DNA of 64,000 bases from Stutzerimonas stutzeri. GTDB taxonomy: Bacteria > Pseudomonadota > Gammaproteobacteria > Pseudomonadales > Pseudomonadaceae. Of the stretch, positions 9,228-20,616 are shown in pieces. Below the pieces are notes generated by a model. That model was not told the origin of the DNA. It saw only the letters and a program-made list of their open reading frames with translations, and made no database searches. The stretch spans positions 124,001 through 188,000 of the forward strand of contig NZ_POUT01000005.1 in NCBI RefSeq assembly GCF_002890915.1, in the 5' to 3' direction. The position numbers and the translations under genes are program-made. How positions within the stretch are numbered: position 1 is the stretch's first letter; each line of letters starts with the position of its first letter.

Positions 9228-9956
9228 ATGCTCCGACCTCTGCTGCGCCGCCTGTCCAAACTGCTGCTCTGGCTGATCGCGCTCTCGGCGCTGCTGGTGT
9301 TGCTGTTTCGCTGGGTGCCGCCCCCCTTCACCGCCCTGATGATCGAGCGCAAGATCGAGTCCTGGCGCAGCGGCCAGGCCATCGACCTGACGCGCGACTG
9401 GCGGCCGTGGCGCGAGCTGCCGGACGACCTGAAGATGGCGGTGATCGCCGCCGAGGACCAGAAGTTCGCCGAGCACTGGGGCTTCGACATCGGCGCGATC
9501 CGGGCGGCGCTGAGCCACAACGAAAGCGGTGGTTCGCTGCGCGGAGCCAGCACGCTGAGCCAGCAGGTGGCCAAGAACCTGTTCCTCTGGTCCGGCCGCA
9601 GCTGGCTGCGCAAGGGACTGGAAGCCTGGTTCACCGCGTTGATCGAACTGCTGTGGCCGAAGCAACGCATCCTCGAGGTCTACCTCAACAGCGTCGAATG
9701 GGCCGATGGCATCTTCGGTGCCGAGGCGGCGGCGCGGCATCACTTCGGCACGGGCGCGCCCTATCTGTCGACCCGCCAGAGCAGCCTGCTGGCCGCAGTG
9801 CTACCGAACCCGCGGCAATGGAGCGCCGGACAACCGAACAACTATGTGAACAACCGCGCCGCCTGGATTCGCCAGCAGATGCGCCAGCTCGGCGGCAGCC
9901 ATTATCTGCAGCGGATCGTGCCGAACTACCCGGGCTGGTGGCCGGCCTGGCTCTGA
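9228..9956 (+). CDS. mtgA: Monofunctional peptidoglycan glycosyltransferase MtgA
   Basis: This 242-residue family GT51 enzyme polymerises lipid II into glycan strands. A membrane anchor lies at about residues 10-28. The catalytic glutamate is E76 in AAEDQKFAEHWG, followed by the conserved GGSLRGASTLSQQVAKN segment and by KQRILEVYLN. There is no transpeptidase domain, and the length is normal for a monofunctional enzyme. It stands alone on the plus strand, diverging from DUF423. Confidence 0.96.
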   Translation: MLRPLLRRLSKLLLWLIALSALLVLLFRWVPPPFTALMIERKIESWRSGQAIDLTRDWRPWRELPDDLKMAVIAAEDQKFAEHWGFDIGAIRAALSHNESGGSLRGASTLSQQVAKNLFLWSGRSWLRKGLEAWFTALIELLWPKQRILEVYLNSVEWADGIFGAEAAARHHFGTGAPYLSTRQSSLLAAVLPNPRQWSAGQPNNYVNNRAAWIRQQMRQLGGSHYLQRIVPNYPGWWPAWL

Positions 9957-10088
9957 GCAGCGATGAACGGCGGTGACACCCGCTGCCGGCTCGGCGTCTA
10001 GTGGGGCATCGCCTGCCGCAAGCGAATCCCGCAGCCGACGGCACAGGCGGTTTTCTTCATGCAGTACCTGGATCGGATTTGAAGAGAA

Positions 10089-12017
10089 ATGAATATGCAC
10101 CTCCTTCGGCTGAGCCTGGGTTACTTCGTCCTCTCGATGCTCTGGGTGCTGCTCGGCGATGCGCTGCTGGAGCAGCTGCCCGGCGGCGGCAGCCAGGCCT
10201 GGCACATGGGCAAGGGCGCGCTGTTCGTGACGATCACCAGCATCCTGCTGTACCTGCTCAGCCGCCAGCATTTCCGCCGTCTCGCCGAACAACGCAACAC
10301 CCAGAAGCAACAGGAAGCCAGCCTGCGACAGGCCGCGGCGGTGTTCGCCACGACCCAGGAAGGCGTGCTGGTGACCGATCCGCAACAGCACATCGTGCAT
10401 GTCAATCCGGCGTTCAGCCGCATTACCGGCTACAGCGCGGAAGAAGTCCTCGGGCAGACGCCGCGGCTGTTCGCCTCCGGCAAGCACGACACCGGCTTCT
10501 ATCAGCGGATGTGGCAGGCCCTGGACAGCGAAGGCGCCTGGAGCGGCGAGATCTGGAACCGCCGCAAGAGCGGCGAGATCTATCCGGTGTGGCAGAACCT
10601 GCGCAGCATCCATGACGATCAGGGCCAGCTCAGCCATTACGTGGCGGTGTTTTCCGATCTCTCGGCGCTCAAGCGCTCGCGCGAGGAAATGGACCAGCTC
10701 GCCCACTACGACCCGCTGGTGAACCTGCCGAATCGCCTGTTGTTCACCGAACGCGCCAAGCAGGCACTCGAGCGCGCCCGTTCGCAGAAGCGCAGCGGCG
10801 CGCTGCTGCTGATCGACCTCGACCACTTCAAGGACATCAACGAGAGCCTCGGCCACAGCCTGGGTGATGCCCTGCTGCAGGCCGTCACCGCACGCCTGGG
10901 CGAGCATCTGGAAGAAGGCATGACGCTCGGCCGCCTCGGCGGCGACGAATTCGCCCTGCTCTGCGAAGAGCATGGCGCCGAGAAGGCCACCGCCCTGGCC
11001 CTGCGCATCCTCGACCGGCTGAACGAGCCGTACCGGATCGATGATCAGCAGCTGTTCAGCGGCGCGAGCATCGGCATCGTGCTGTTCCCCTATCCGAGCG
11101 ACATCGAGAACGTCGAGCAGCTGATGCGAAACGCCGACTCGGCGCTGTTCAAGGCTAAGAACAGCGGCCGCTGCACCTATGCCTTCTACTCCGAGGAGCT
11201 GACCAGCCAGGCCCGCCAGCGTGTCGAGCTGGCCAGCGCATTGCGCCAGGCGCTGGAGCAAGGACAGCTGCGCCTGCATTACCAGCCGATCTACGACCTG
11301 CGCCAGGGCGAGATCGCCGGCTTCGAAGCCCTGGTGCGCTGGCAGCATCCGGAGAAGGGGCTGATCGCCCCGGCGACCTTCATCCCCATCGCCGAAGAGA
11401 GCGGGCTGATCAGCGCCATCGACCGCTGGGTCATGGAACAGGCCTGCCGCCAGGCACGCGAATGGCTGCTGCAGGGTCGCCCGCTCGGCTTCATCGCGGT
11501 GAACATCTCCAGCCGGCTGTTCGGGCTCGGCGAACTCGACCTGCAGGTCGCCACCACGCTCGCCGACAGCGGCCTGGACGCCCGTTACCTGGAACTGGAG
11601 ATCACCGAAAGCGCGGTGATGCAGGACCCCGATGCCGCCCTGGAGCTGCTGCAGCGGCTGCGCGCGCTCGGCGTGCACCTGGTCATCGACGACTTCGGCA
11701 CCGGCTATTCGTCACTGCAGCGCCTCAAGCGCATGAACGTGCACAAGCTGAAGATCGACCAGGGCTTCGTCAGGGGGCTGCCGGAGGATCGCGACGATGC
11801 CGCCATCACCCGCTCGGTCATCAGCCTCGCCCACAACCTCGGCCTGCAGGTGGTCGCCGAAGGTATCGAGGCCATCGACCAGGCGGCCTTCCTGCTGGCG
11901 CACGACTGCGACTTCGGCCAGGGCTACGGCTTCGCCCGGCCCCTTCCGGCAGCGGACATCGATTGGCGCCCGAGCGAACTGGACTACGGACAGAAGAGCC
12001 ATTCGCCGCGTCGCTGA
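10089..12017 (+). CDS. PAS-GGDEF-EAL membrane protein, cyclic-di-GMP turnover
   Basis: This 642-residue protein has two N-terminal transmembrane segments (about 8-28 and 42-58), a PAS domain (about 80-195), a GGDEF domain (about 200-365) and an EAL domain (about 380-630). The GGDEF site is intact (RLGGDEF, 282-288). The EAL domain keeps EALVRW (413-418), ELEITESAVM, IDDFGTGYSSL, KIDQGF and VVAEGIE, so both diguanylate cyclase and phosphodiesterase activity are possible. No RxxD inhibitory site precedes the GGDEF motif. It is inserted between mtgA and rpoH next to a hybrid kinase. The net direction of its activity cannot be read from sequence. Confidence 0.92.
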   Translation: MNMHLLRLSLGYFVLSMLWVLLGDALLEQLPGGGSQAWHMGKGALFVTITSILLYLLSRQHFRRLAEQRNTQKQQEASLRQAAAVFATTQEGVLVTDPQQHIVHVNPAFSRITGYSAEEVLGQTPRLFASGKHDTGFYQRMWQALDSEGAWSGEIWNRRKSGEIYPVWQNLRSIHDDQGQLSHYVAVFSDLSALKRSREEMDQLAHYDPLVNLPNRLLFTERAKQALERARSQKRSGALLLIDLDHFKDINESLGHSLGDALLQAVTARLGEHLEEGMTLGRLGGDEFALLCEEHGAEKATALALRILDRLNEPYRIDDQQLFSGASIGIVLFPYPSDIENVEQLMRNADSALFKAKNSGRCTYAFYSEELTSQARQRVELASALRQALEQGQLRLHYQPIYDLRQGEIAGFEALVRWQHPEKGLIAPATFIPIAEESGLISAIDRWVMEQACRQAREWLLQGRPLGFIAVNISSRLFGLGELDLQVATTLADSGLDARYLELEITESAVMQDPDAALELLQRLRALGVHLVIDDFGTGYSSLQRLKRMNVHKLKIDQGFVRGLPEDRDDAAITRSVISLAHNLGLQVVAEGIEAIDQAAFLLAHDCDFGQGYGFARPLPAADIDWRPSELDYGQKSHSPRR

Positions 12018-12218
12018 CGGACCAGATATATCAATATGCCATCACGCCAAGTAAGCTAGCGCTTTTCCTGCGCGAGGCGGCGGCCGTGCGCCCGGTCGCA
12101 GACTCGCCCGGCAGGGCGCTGGGATGCCGCGCATTGCGGCATACTGGGCCTGCTCGCCACCGGGCATTCGCCTCGGCAGGAAGCAAACCCGGTTTCACCA
12201 CCGCGTACCGCAGCGAAG

Positions 12219-14780
12219 ATGATGAGCGACCCCGCGACAGACCACCGCCCGGAACAGGGCCTGCGACAGTACTTCACCTGGCGAAACAGCATTGCCTGGG
12301 TGGTGCTGACGTTCACGCTGCTGGTCCAGCTGATCGTGCTGCAGAACCTGCACACCAACGAGAACCGCGCGGCCGAGCAGCAGTTCGACATGTTGCGCGA
12401 GAAGATCACCGAGGCGATTCGCAAACGCCTGGTCGACCATGAGCAGATCCTGCTGGGTGGCGCCGGGCTGTTCGATGCGGCCGGGCCGGTCAGCCGCGAG
12501 CAGTGGCGCACCTATGTCGAGCGCCTGCGGCTGCCGGATCGCTATCCCGGCATCCAGGGCGTCGGCTTCGCCCAGGCCATTCGTCCCGGGGAACGTGCCG
12601 CGCACATCGCCAGCGTCCGGGCGCAGGGCTATCCCGACTACGACATCCACCCGGCCGGGCAGCGCGAACTCTACACCTCGATCGTCTATCTGGAGCCCTT
12701 CGCCGACCGCAACCTGGCCGCCTTCGGCTACGACATGTACGCCGAGCCGACCCGGCACCAGGCGATGCGCCGCGCCGCCCGCCTGGGCGAAACCAGCATC
12801 ACCGCCAAGGTCAGGCTGATGCAGGAGACCCACGGGCAGGAGCAGGCCGGCCTGCTGCTCTACGTACCGGTATACGCAGCCGGACAGCCATTGGCCACAG
12901 CGGAGCAGCGCCTGCAGGCGCTGGTCGGCTTCGTCTACAGCCCCTACCGGGTCGACGACCTGATGCACGGCATCTTTCAGGCCAGCAATCTGCCGCTGGC
13001 CCTGCGCATCTATGCCAGTGCCGACGAGCAGCCGCAGCACCTGATCTATGCCACCGGGGCAATACCCGAGGCCGGTACCGCCCAATACAGCCAGGAACGG
13101 CAACTGAAGCTCTACGGCCAGACCTGGACCCTGCGCCTGGACAGCCTGCCGGCATTCGAGGCGCGCTTTCATACCAACGAAACGCTGGTGGTCGGCCTCG
13201 GGCTGGGCCTGAGCCTGCTGCTGTTCTGCCTCACCTCCTCGCTGGCGCTGCGCCACAGCCGCGCCGAAGCGCTGGCCGAGGAAATGACCCGGCACATCAA
13301 CAAGAGCAAGCATGACCTGCGCCAGAGCGAGGAGCGCCTGTCGCTGGCGCTCAAGGGCAGCAACGACGGCCTCTGGGACCTGGATCTGGAAGCCGGCACC
13401 ACCTATGCCTCGCCCCGCGCCTGGGACATGCTCGGCTACCGGCCGAACGAGCTGCCGACGGACCTCAAGCTGTGGGAGCGGCTGATGGTCGCCGACGACC
13501 TCGCCCAACAGAAGGCCCGGCTGGCGCAGACCATGCTGGCCAAGGTCGATCGCTTCACCAGCGAACTGCGCCTGCGGCACAAGGACGGCCACGTGTTGCC
13601 GGTGCTGGTGCGCGGCTACATCCAGCGCGATGCCCAGGGCATGGCGCTGCGCATCAGCGGCACGTTGATGGACCTCACCGAGCGCAAGCGCGTCGAGCAG
13701 ATGAAGAACGACTTCGTCTCCACCGTCAGCCATGAGCTGCGCACGCCGCTCACCTCCATCAGCGGCGCCCTCGGGCTGATCGTCGGCGGCGCCCTCGGTG
13801 CCGCGCCGCCGGCCATGCAGCAGATGCTCGAGATCGCCCATCGCAACAGCCTACGCCTGGGCCACCTGATCAACGACCTGCTGGACATGGAAAAGATCGC
13901 CGCCGGCAAGATGACCTTCGAGCTGCGCGAGCACTCCCTCGGCCGACTGCTCGAAGAGGCTCTGGCGAGCAATCAGGGGTTCTGCGAACAGCACGGCGTG
14001 CACTGTACGCTGGAGCATCCGGCGGACGCGCTGGTCTGGGTCGACGGCCTGCGCCTGCAGCAGGTACTCGGCAATTTTCTCTCCAATGCCATCAAGTTCA
14101 CCCCAGAAGGCGGCGAGATCAAAGTGCACAGCAGCCTGCGCGGCTCGCGGGTGCGCATCAGTGTCACCGATCAGGGGCCGGGCATTCCGGAAGCCTTCCG
14201 TGCGCGCGTATTCGAGAAATTCGCCCAGGCGGACGCCTCCGACAGCCGGCAGAAATCCGGCACGGGACTGGGCTTGGCCATCACCAAGGAACTGATCGAA
14301 CGCATGGGCGGCAGCGTCGGCTTCTACTGCGAGCCGGGCCAGGGCACTACCTTCTGGTGCGAGCTGCCGGTCCAGACGCCTGCCGGCGAAGTGGAAAGCC
14401 GCGAGGAACTGCCGCGCATCCTGGTGGTGGAAGACGAACCGGACACCGGCCGCCTGCTGCACCTGATGCTGCGCGAAGGCGGTTATGCCGCGGATCGCGT
14501 GCAAAGCCTGCACCAGGCCCGCGAGAAGCTCGCCAGCGGGCACTACGAGGCGATGACGCTGGATCTGCACCTGCCCGATGGCAGCGGCGTCCAGCTGATC
14601 GAGGAGCTGCACGACAAGCCGGCGATGCAGGGCCTGCCGATCATCGTCATCTCCGCCGCTCATCAATTCGACGAGGCGCTGTTCCCGGAGCGAGTCATCT
14701 GGCTGCACAAACCGATCACCAACGCGCAACTGCTGGCGGCGCTCGACCAGGCGCTGGAGAACGCCCGGCGCAGCGCCTGA
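12219..14780 (+). CDS. CHASE-domain hybrid sensor histidine kinase
   Basis: This 853-residue protein has a transmembrane helix (about 24-44), a periplasmic CHASE sensor domain (about 80-300), a second helix (about 318-340), a PAS domain (about 375-490), a HisKA domain with phospho-accepting H505 in SHELRTPL, a HATPase domain (NAIKFTPEGG, DQGPGIP, GTGLGLAI) and a C-terminal receiver with D782 in TLDLHLPDG and a conserved lysine in LHKPI. It is a complete phosphorelay kinase, but no Hpt or output partner is encoded beside it. Two consecutive ATG codons make the start uncertain by one residue. The CHASE ligand is unknown. Confidence 0.92.
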   Translation: MMSDPATDHRPEQGLRQYFTWRNSIAWVVLTFTLLVQLIVLQNLHTNENRAAEQQFDMLREKITEAIRKRLVDHEQILLGGAGLFDAAGPVSREQWRTYVERLRLPDRYPGIQGVGFAQAIRPGERAAHIASVRAQGYPDYDIHPAGQRELYTSIVYLEPFADRNLAAFGYDMYAEPTRHQAMRRAARLGETSITAKVRLMQETHGQEQAGLLLYVPVYAAGQPLATAEQRLQALVGFVYSPYRVDDLMHGIFQASNLPLALRIYASADEQPQHLIYATGAIPEAGTAQYSQERQLKLYGQTWTLRLDSLPAFEARFHTNETLVVGLGLGLSLLLFCLTSSLALRHSRAEALAEEMTRHINKSKHDLRQSEERLSLALKGSNDGLWDLDLEAGTTYASPRAWDMLGYRPNELPTDLKLWERLMVADDLAQQKARLAQTMLAKVDRFTSELRLRHKDGHVLPVLVRGYIQRDAQGMALRISGTLMDLTERKRVEQMKNDFVSTVSHELRTPLTSISGALGLIVGGALGAAPPAMQQMLEIAHRNSLRLGHLINDLLDMEKIAAGKMTFELREHSLGRLLEEALASNQGFCEQHGVHCTLEHPADALVWVDGLRLQQVLGNFLSNAIKFTPEGGEIKVHSSLRGSRVRISVTDQGPGIPEAFRARVFEKFAQADASDSRQKSGTGLGLAITKELIERMGGSVGFYCEPGQGTTFWCELPVQTPAGEVESREELPRILVVEDEPDTGRLLHLMLREGGYAADRVQSLHQAREKLASGHYEAMTLDLHLPDGSGVQLIEELHDKPAMQGLPIIVISAAHQFDEALFPERVIWLHKPITNAQLLAALDQALENARRSA

Positions 14781-14806
14781 AGCAACGCGCAAATCGCCCG
14801 GAGCCC

Positions 14807-14872
14807 GTAGGAGCGGGCCATGCCCGCGAATACCGGCCACGCAGGAGCATCGCGAGCATGGCTCGCTCCTAC
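14807..14872. repeat. REP pair (inverted), Pseudomonas type
   Basis: GTAGGAGCGGGCCATGCCCG at 14807-14826 and, inverted, CGAGCATGGCTCGCTCCTAC at 14853-14872 form a BIME-like pair. A single relative (GTAGGCGCCAGCTTGCTGGC) occurs at 22750-22769. The pair lies after the hybrid kinase stop, between convergent genes. Confidence 0.75.
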
Positions 14873-14880
14873 AGGAGATC

Positions 14881-15029
14881 GTGCGGGGCTTGGGTAGATA
14901 GCCGACCTCGCTAGGCTGGGCCTCAGCCCACCAAAGGTGACAGGGCGGTATCCGATGGATCGAAGCGCAATGCCACCCAGCCCGCCCGTGTCTGGCGAGG
15001 CGTCAGGGCGTAGGCATGGCTGGCTCCGC
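14881..15029. other. Rest of the kinase-rpoH intergenic region
   Basis: Apart from the REP pair and the rpoH terminator, this stretch holds only a short palindrome (GGCTGGGCCTCAGCCCACC, 14915-14933) of a type common between pseudomonad genes. I see no gene here. Confidence 0.4.
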
Positions 15030-15071
15030 AAAAAAAAATCGCGGGAGGCGCTAGCCATCCCGCGATTCTCG
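15030..15071 (-). terminator. Rho-independent terminator of rpoH
   Basis: On the minus strand, a hairpin with arms AATCGCGGGATGG and CCTCCCGCGATT is followed by a run of nine T residues. It lies about 16 bp after the rpoH stop codon. Confidence 0.9.
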
Positions 15072-15086
15072 ATTCGACTACGGGCT

Positions 15087-15941
<855 letters not shown>

Positions 15942-15969
15942 GCAGTACCTCCAGTGATGAAGCTGCAGC

Positions 15970-15997
15970 AGTTTAGCATTGCCGCAACAGACTGCAA
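15970..15997 (-). promoter_or_regulatory. Candidate sigma-70 promoter for rpoH
   Basis: On the minus strand, TTGCAG (-35) and TAAACT (-10) are separated by 16 bp, about 30 bp before the rpoH start codon. The surrounding ftsX-rpoH gap is more AT-rich than its neighbours. This is a motif match only. Confidence 0.45.
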
Positions 15998-16051
15998 GCC
16001 TATGGAAAGGTTCCCTTACAGCATAATCAAGCTACTGTTTTATAAGAATTT

Positions 16052-17071
16052 TTATCTAGGCGCCAGCTCGCTCAGGTGCCTCGCGACGGCCAGCCAGGCA
16101 CCGATGTAGCCGAGCAGCACGGCCCCGACCACCAGCGACAGGCCATCGCCCGCCGGCACGCCTCCCAGGCCGAAATCGCTGCCGTAGAGCCCGGCCAGGC
16201 GCACCACCGCCTCGTTCAGCCAGCCCAGCCCGTAGGCCAGCAGCAGCCAGGCGATCAGCCCGGCGCCGAGGCCGTAGAGCGCGCCCATGTAGAGGAACGG
16301 CCGGCGCACATAGCCGTCGGTGCCGCCCACCAGCTTGACCACCTCGATCTCGGTGCGGCGGTTCTCGATATGCAGGCGGATGGTGTTGCCGATCACCAGC
16401 AGCAGCGTGGCCACCAGCAACAGCGTGAGGCCGAAGACGAAGCGGTCGCCGAGCTTGAGGATCGCCGTCAGCCGCTCGACCCAGAGCAGGTCCAGCTGCG
16501 CCTGCTGCACGCCCGGCAGCCCGGCCAGTTGCTGGCGCAGCGCCTCCAGCTTGTCCTTGTCGACCTCCTCGGGCGTCACCAGGATCACCCCGGGCAGCGG
16601 GTTTTCCGGCAGCTCCTTGAGCGCCTCGCCGAGTCCGGAAAGCTGTTGGAACTCCTCCAGCGCCTGCTCGCGGCTGATCCATTGCGCCTCGGCCACGTCG
16701 GGCATGGCGGCAACTTCGTCGCGCAGCTTCGCCCCTGCCGCGGCATCCACCTCCAGCTGCATGAACAGCGAGATCTGCGCGGCGCGCTGCCAGGAGCCAC
16801 CGAGCCGTTCAACGTTGTCCAGCAGCAGGGCGAGGCCCATCGGCAGGCTCAGCGCGACGGCCATCACCAGGCAGGTGAAGAAGCTGCCGATCGGCTGCTT
16901 GAGCAACCGGCTGACGCTGTCGACCAGGCTGGCGCGGTGGCTTTCCAGCCAGGCGTGGAACAGCACCTTGAATTCCGGCTCGTCGACGCCGTGCTGCGCG
17001 GGCTTCTTCAGCGCACCGCCAACGCGTTCGGCGGTGCTCTTGTTCGAATCGGACTTGCGTTCGGCGCTCAT
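16052..17071 (-). CDS. ftsX: Cell division protein FtsX
   Basis: This 339-residue membrane protein is the permease-like partner of FtsE in the complex that activates septal peptidoglycan hydrolases at the divisome. It has a cytoplasmic N-terminal tail of about 65 residues, a first transmembrane helix near 66-86, a periplasmic domain (about 90-215) and three C-terminal transmembrane helices. The family motif NTIRLHIENRRTEIEVVKLVG is recognisable. The ATG at 17071 overlaps the ftsE stop by one base (TGATG), so translation is coupled. Confidence 0.96.
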   Translation of the reverse strand: MSAERKSDSNKSTAERVGGALKKPAQHGVDEPEFKVLFHAWLESHRASLVDSVSRLLKQPIGSFFTCLVMAVALSLPMGLALLLDNVERLGGSWQRAAQISLFMQLEVDAAAGAKLRDEVAAMPDVAEAQWISREQALEEFQQLSGLGEALKELPENPLPGVILVTPEEVDKDKLEALRQQLAGLPGVQQAQLDLLWVERLTAILKLGDRFVFGLTLLLVATLLLVIGNTIRLHIENRRTEIEVVKLVGGTDGYVRRPFLYMGALYGLGAGLIAWLLLAYGLGWLNEAVVRLAGLYGSDFGLGGVPAGDGLSLVVGAVLLGYIGAWLAVARHLSELAPR

Positions 17072-17735
17072 CAGCCGGCCTCCCCATCGCCGATCAGGCG
17101 GCCACGCTGCAAGGTCAGCATGCGGTGGCGCATGCGCGCGATCAGCGTCAGGTCGTGACTGGCGATCAGCACGGTGGTGCCCAGGCGGTTGATGTCTTCG
17201 AAAACCCCCATGATCTCCGCGGCCAGGCGCGGATCGAGGTTGCCGGTGGGCTCGTCGGCCAGCAGCAGCGCCGGCCGGTGCACCACGGCGCGGGCGATGC
17301 CGACACGCTGCTGCTGACCGGTGGAAAGGTCCGCCGGATACTGCAGCGCCTTGTCCTTGAGGCTGACCCGCTCCAGCGCCGTCATCACCCGCTGGCCGAT
17401 CTCGCGCTTGTTCAGGCCGAGGATCTGCAACGGCAGGGCGACGTTGTCGAACACGGTGCGATCGAACAGCAACTGGTGGTTCTGGAACACCACGCCGATC
17501 TGCCGGCGCAGGAAGGGAATCTGCGCATTGGTGATGCGCGACAGGTCCTGCCCGGCCAGCAGCAGCTTGCCGCTGGTGGGCCGCTCCATCGCCAGCAACA
17601 GGCGCAGCAGCGTGCTCTTGCCGGCGCCGGAATGGCCGGTGACGAAGAGGAACTCGCCGCGCCGGACCTGGAAGGACAGCTCGTGCAACCCGACGTGGCC
17701 GTTGGGGTAGCGCTTGCCGACCTGTTCGAAACGGA

Positions 17736-17739
<4 letters not shown>
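17071..17739 (-). CDS. ftsE: Cell division ATP-binding protein FtsE
   Basis: This is a 222-residue ABC-type ATPase that drives FtsX. Walker A is GHSGAGKS (35-42). The signature is LSTGQQQR, where many homologues have LSGGEQQR; I believe this variant is normal in Pseudomonas. Walker B is ALLLADEPTGNLD, and the switch histidine lies in LIASHD. The start overlaps the ftsY stop by 4 bp, and the stop overlaps ftsX by one base. The gene is the middle member of the ftsY-ftsE-ftsX operon. Confidence 0.97.
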
Positions 17740-19034
<1,295 letters not shown>

Positions 19035-19263
19035 GGAGAAGGTATTCTCAAGGGTGCGAAACGCCGACAGCCAGGCTGCCGACCTCAAAATGGGCCCTAT
19101 CCTAGCACCTCGCCAAGCAGGTGCGCTAAGCACGGCGCTGCGACCGAGCAGGGCGTGCGGATACCCCCGGCTTTGCCTGACCCGCGCAGGCCATTACCAT
19201 GGCTGCCGTGTCGCCGCCCTGCCAGCCTGCCGGGGCGGGCACCAACCTGGACGAGTCCCGACT

Positions 19264-20616
19264 ATGCCCCTGACGTTACGCCGCGCCGCCGCCCTGCTGC
19301 TCGGAGCCCTGTATCTGCCGCTACTGGCTGCGGCAGACAGCCAGCCGACCCACGAGTTCTTTCTCGACAACGGCCTGAAGGTCATCGTGCGCGAGGACCA
19401 TCGCGCGCCCGTAGTGGTTTCCCAACTCTGGTACAAGGTCGGTTCCAGCTACGAGACGCCGGGCCAGACCGGCCTGTCCCATGCCCTCGAGCACATGATG
19501 TTCAAGGGCAGCCGCAAGCTCGACGCCGGCGAGGCCTCGCGCATCCTGCGCGAGCTCGGCGCCGAGGAGAATGCCTTCACCAGCGACGACTACACCGCCT
19601 ATTACCAGGTGCTGGCGCGCGATCGCCTGGCAGTGGCCTTCGAGCTGGAGGCCGATCGCCTGGCCAGCCTCAAGCTGCCGCCAGACGAGTTCGCCCGCGA
19701 GATCGAAGTGATCAAGGAAGAGCGCCGCCTGCGCACCGACGACAAGCCCAGTTCGCTGGCCTACGAGCGCTTCAAGACCATCGCCTACCCCGCCAGTGGC
19801 TACCGCAACCCGACCATCGGCTGGATGGACGACCTCAACCGCATGCAGGCCGACGAGCTGCGTGCCTGGTACGAGCGCTGGTACGCGCCGAACAACGCCA
19901 CCCTGGTGGTAGTCGGCGACGTTTCGCTCGATGAAGTCCGTGGCCTGGCCGAGCGCTTCTTCGGCGGCATCGAACAACGCGCCGTGCCGACGGCCAAGCG
20001 CCCGCTGGAACTGGACGAACCCGGCGAGCGCCGCCTCGAACTGCACGTGAAGACCCAACTGCCGACCCTGCTGATGGCCTTCAACGTGCCGAGCCTGGCC
20101 ACCGAAGAGAACGCCCGCCAGGTGCACGCGCTGCGGCTGATCTCCGCGCTGCTCGACGGTGGCTACAGCGCCCGCCTGCCGGAGCGCCTGGAGCGCGGCG
20201 AGGAACTGGTGACCAGCGCCTCGGCCTGGTACGACGCCTACGCCCGCGGCGACAGCCTGTTCGTCTTGAGCGCCGCGCCGAACCAACAGAAGGGCCGCAC
20301 CCTGGAGGAGGTCGAAGCCGGCCTCTGGCGGGAGCTGGACGCCCTCAAGCAGGCGCCGCCTTCGGCGGACGAACTGGAGCGCGTACGCGCCCAGGTCATC
20401 GCCGGGCTGGTCTACGAGCGCGACTCCATCACCCAGCAGGCCACCACCATCGGCAAGCTGGAGACCGTCGGCCTGTCCTGGCGGCTGATGGACGAAGAGC
20501 TGGCGGCACTCGAAGCCGTCACGCCCGAGGACATCCAGCAGGCCGCCCGCAGCTATTTCACCCGCACGCGCCTGAGCGTCGCCCATGTTCTGCCCGAGGA
20601 AGCCCGTGATGAGTGA
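19264..20616 (+). CDS. M16 family zinc peptidase (catalytic subunit type)
   Basis: This 450-residue protein has a signal peptide (about residues 1-24) and the inverted zinc motif HALEH (H73, E76, H77), with the third ligand glutamate near residue 152 (VIKEERR). It therefore looks catalytically competent and periplasmic. The ATG at 19264 gives the signal peptide; the frame is open far upstream opposite ftsY, but that part is a shadow. It overlaps the next M16 gene by 8 bp; such pairs of one active and one inactive subunit are common in Pseudomonas. The substrate is unknown. Confidence 0.92.
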   Translation: MPLTLRRAAALLLGALYLPLLAAADSQPTHEFFLDNGLKVIVREDHRAPVVVSQLWYKVGSSYETPGQTGLSHALEHMMFKGSRKLDAGEASRILRELGAEENAFTSDDYTAYYQVLARDRLAVAFELEADRLASLKLPPDEFAREIEVIKEERRLRTDDKPSSLAYERFKTIAYPASGYRNPTIGWMDDLNRMQADELRAWYERWYAPNNATLVVVGDVSLDEVRGLAERFFGGIEQRAVPTAKRPLELDEPGERRLELHVKTQLPTLLMAFNVPSLATEENARQVHALRLISALLDGGYSARLPERLERGEELVTSASAWYDAYARGDSLFVLSAAPNQQKGRTLEEVEAGLWRELDALKQAPPSADELERVRAQVIAGLVYERDSITQQATTIGKLETVGLSWRLMDEELAALEAVTPEDIQQAARSYFTRTRLSVAHVLPEEARDE

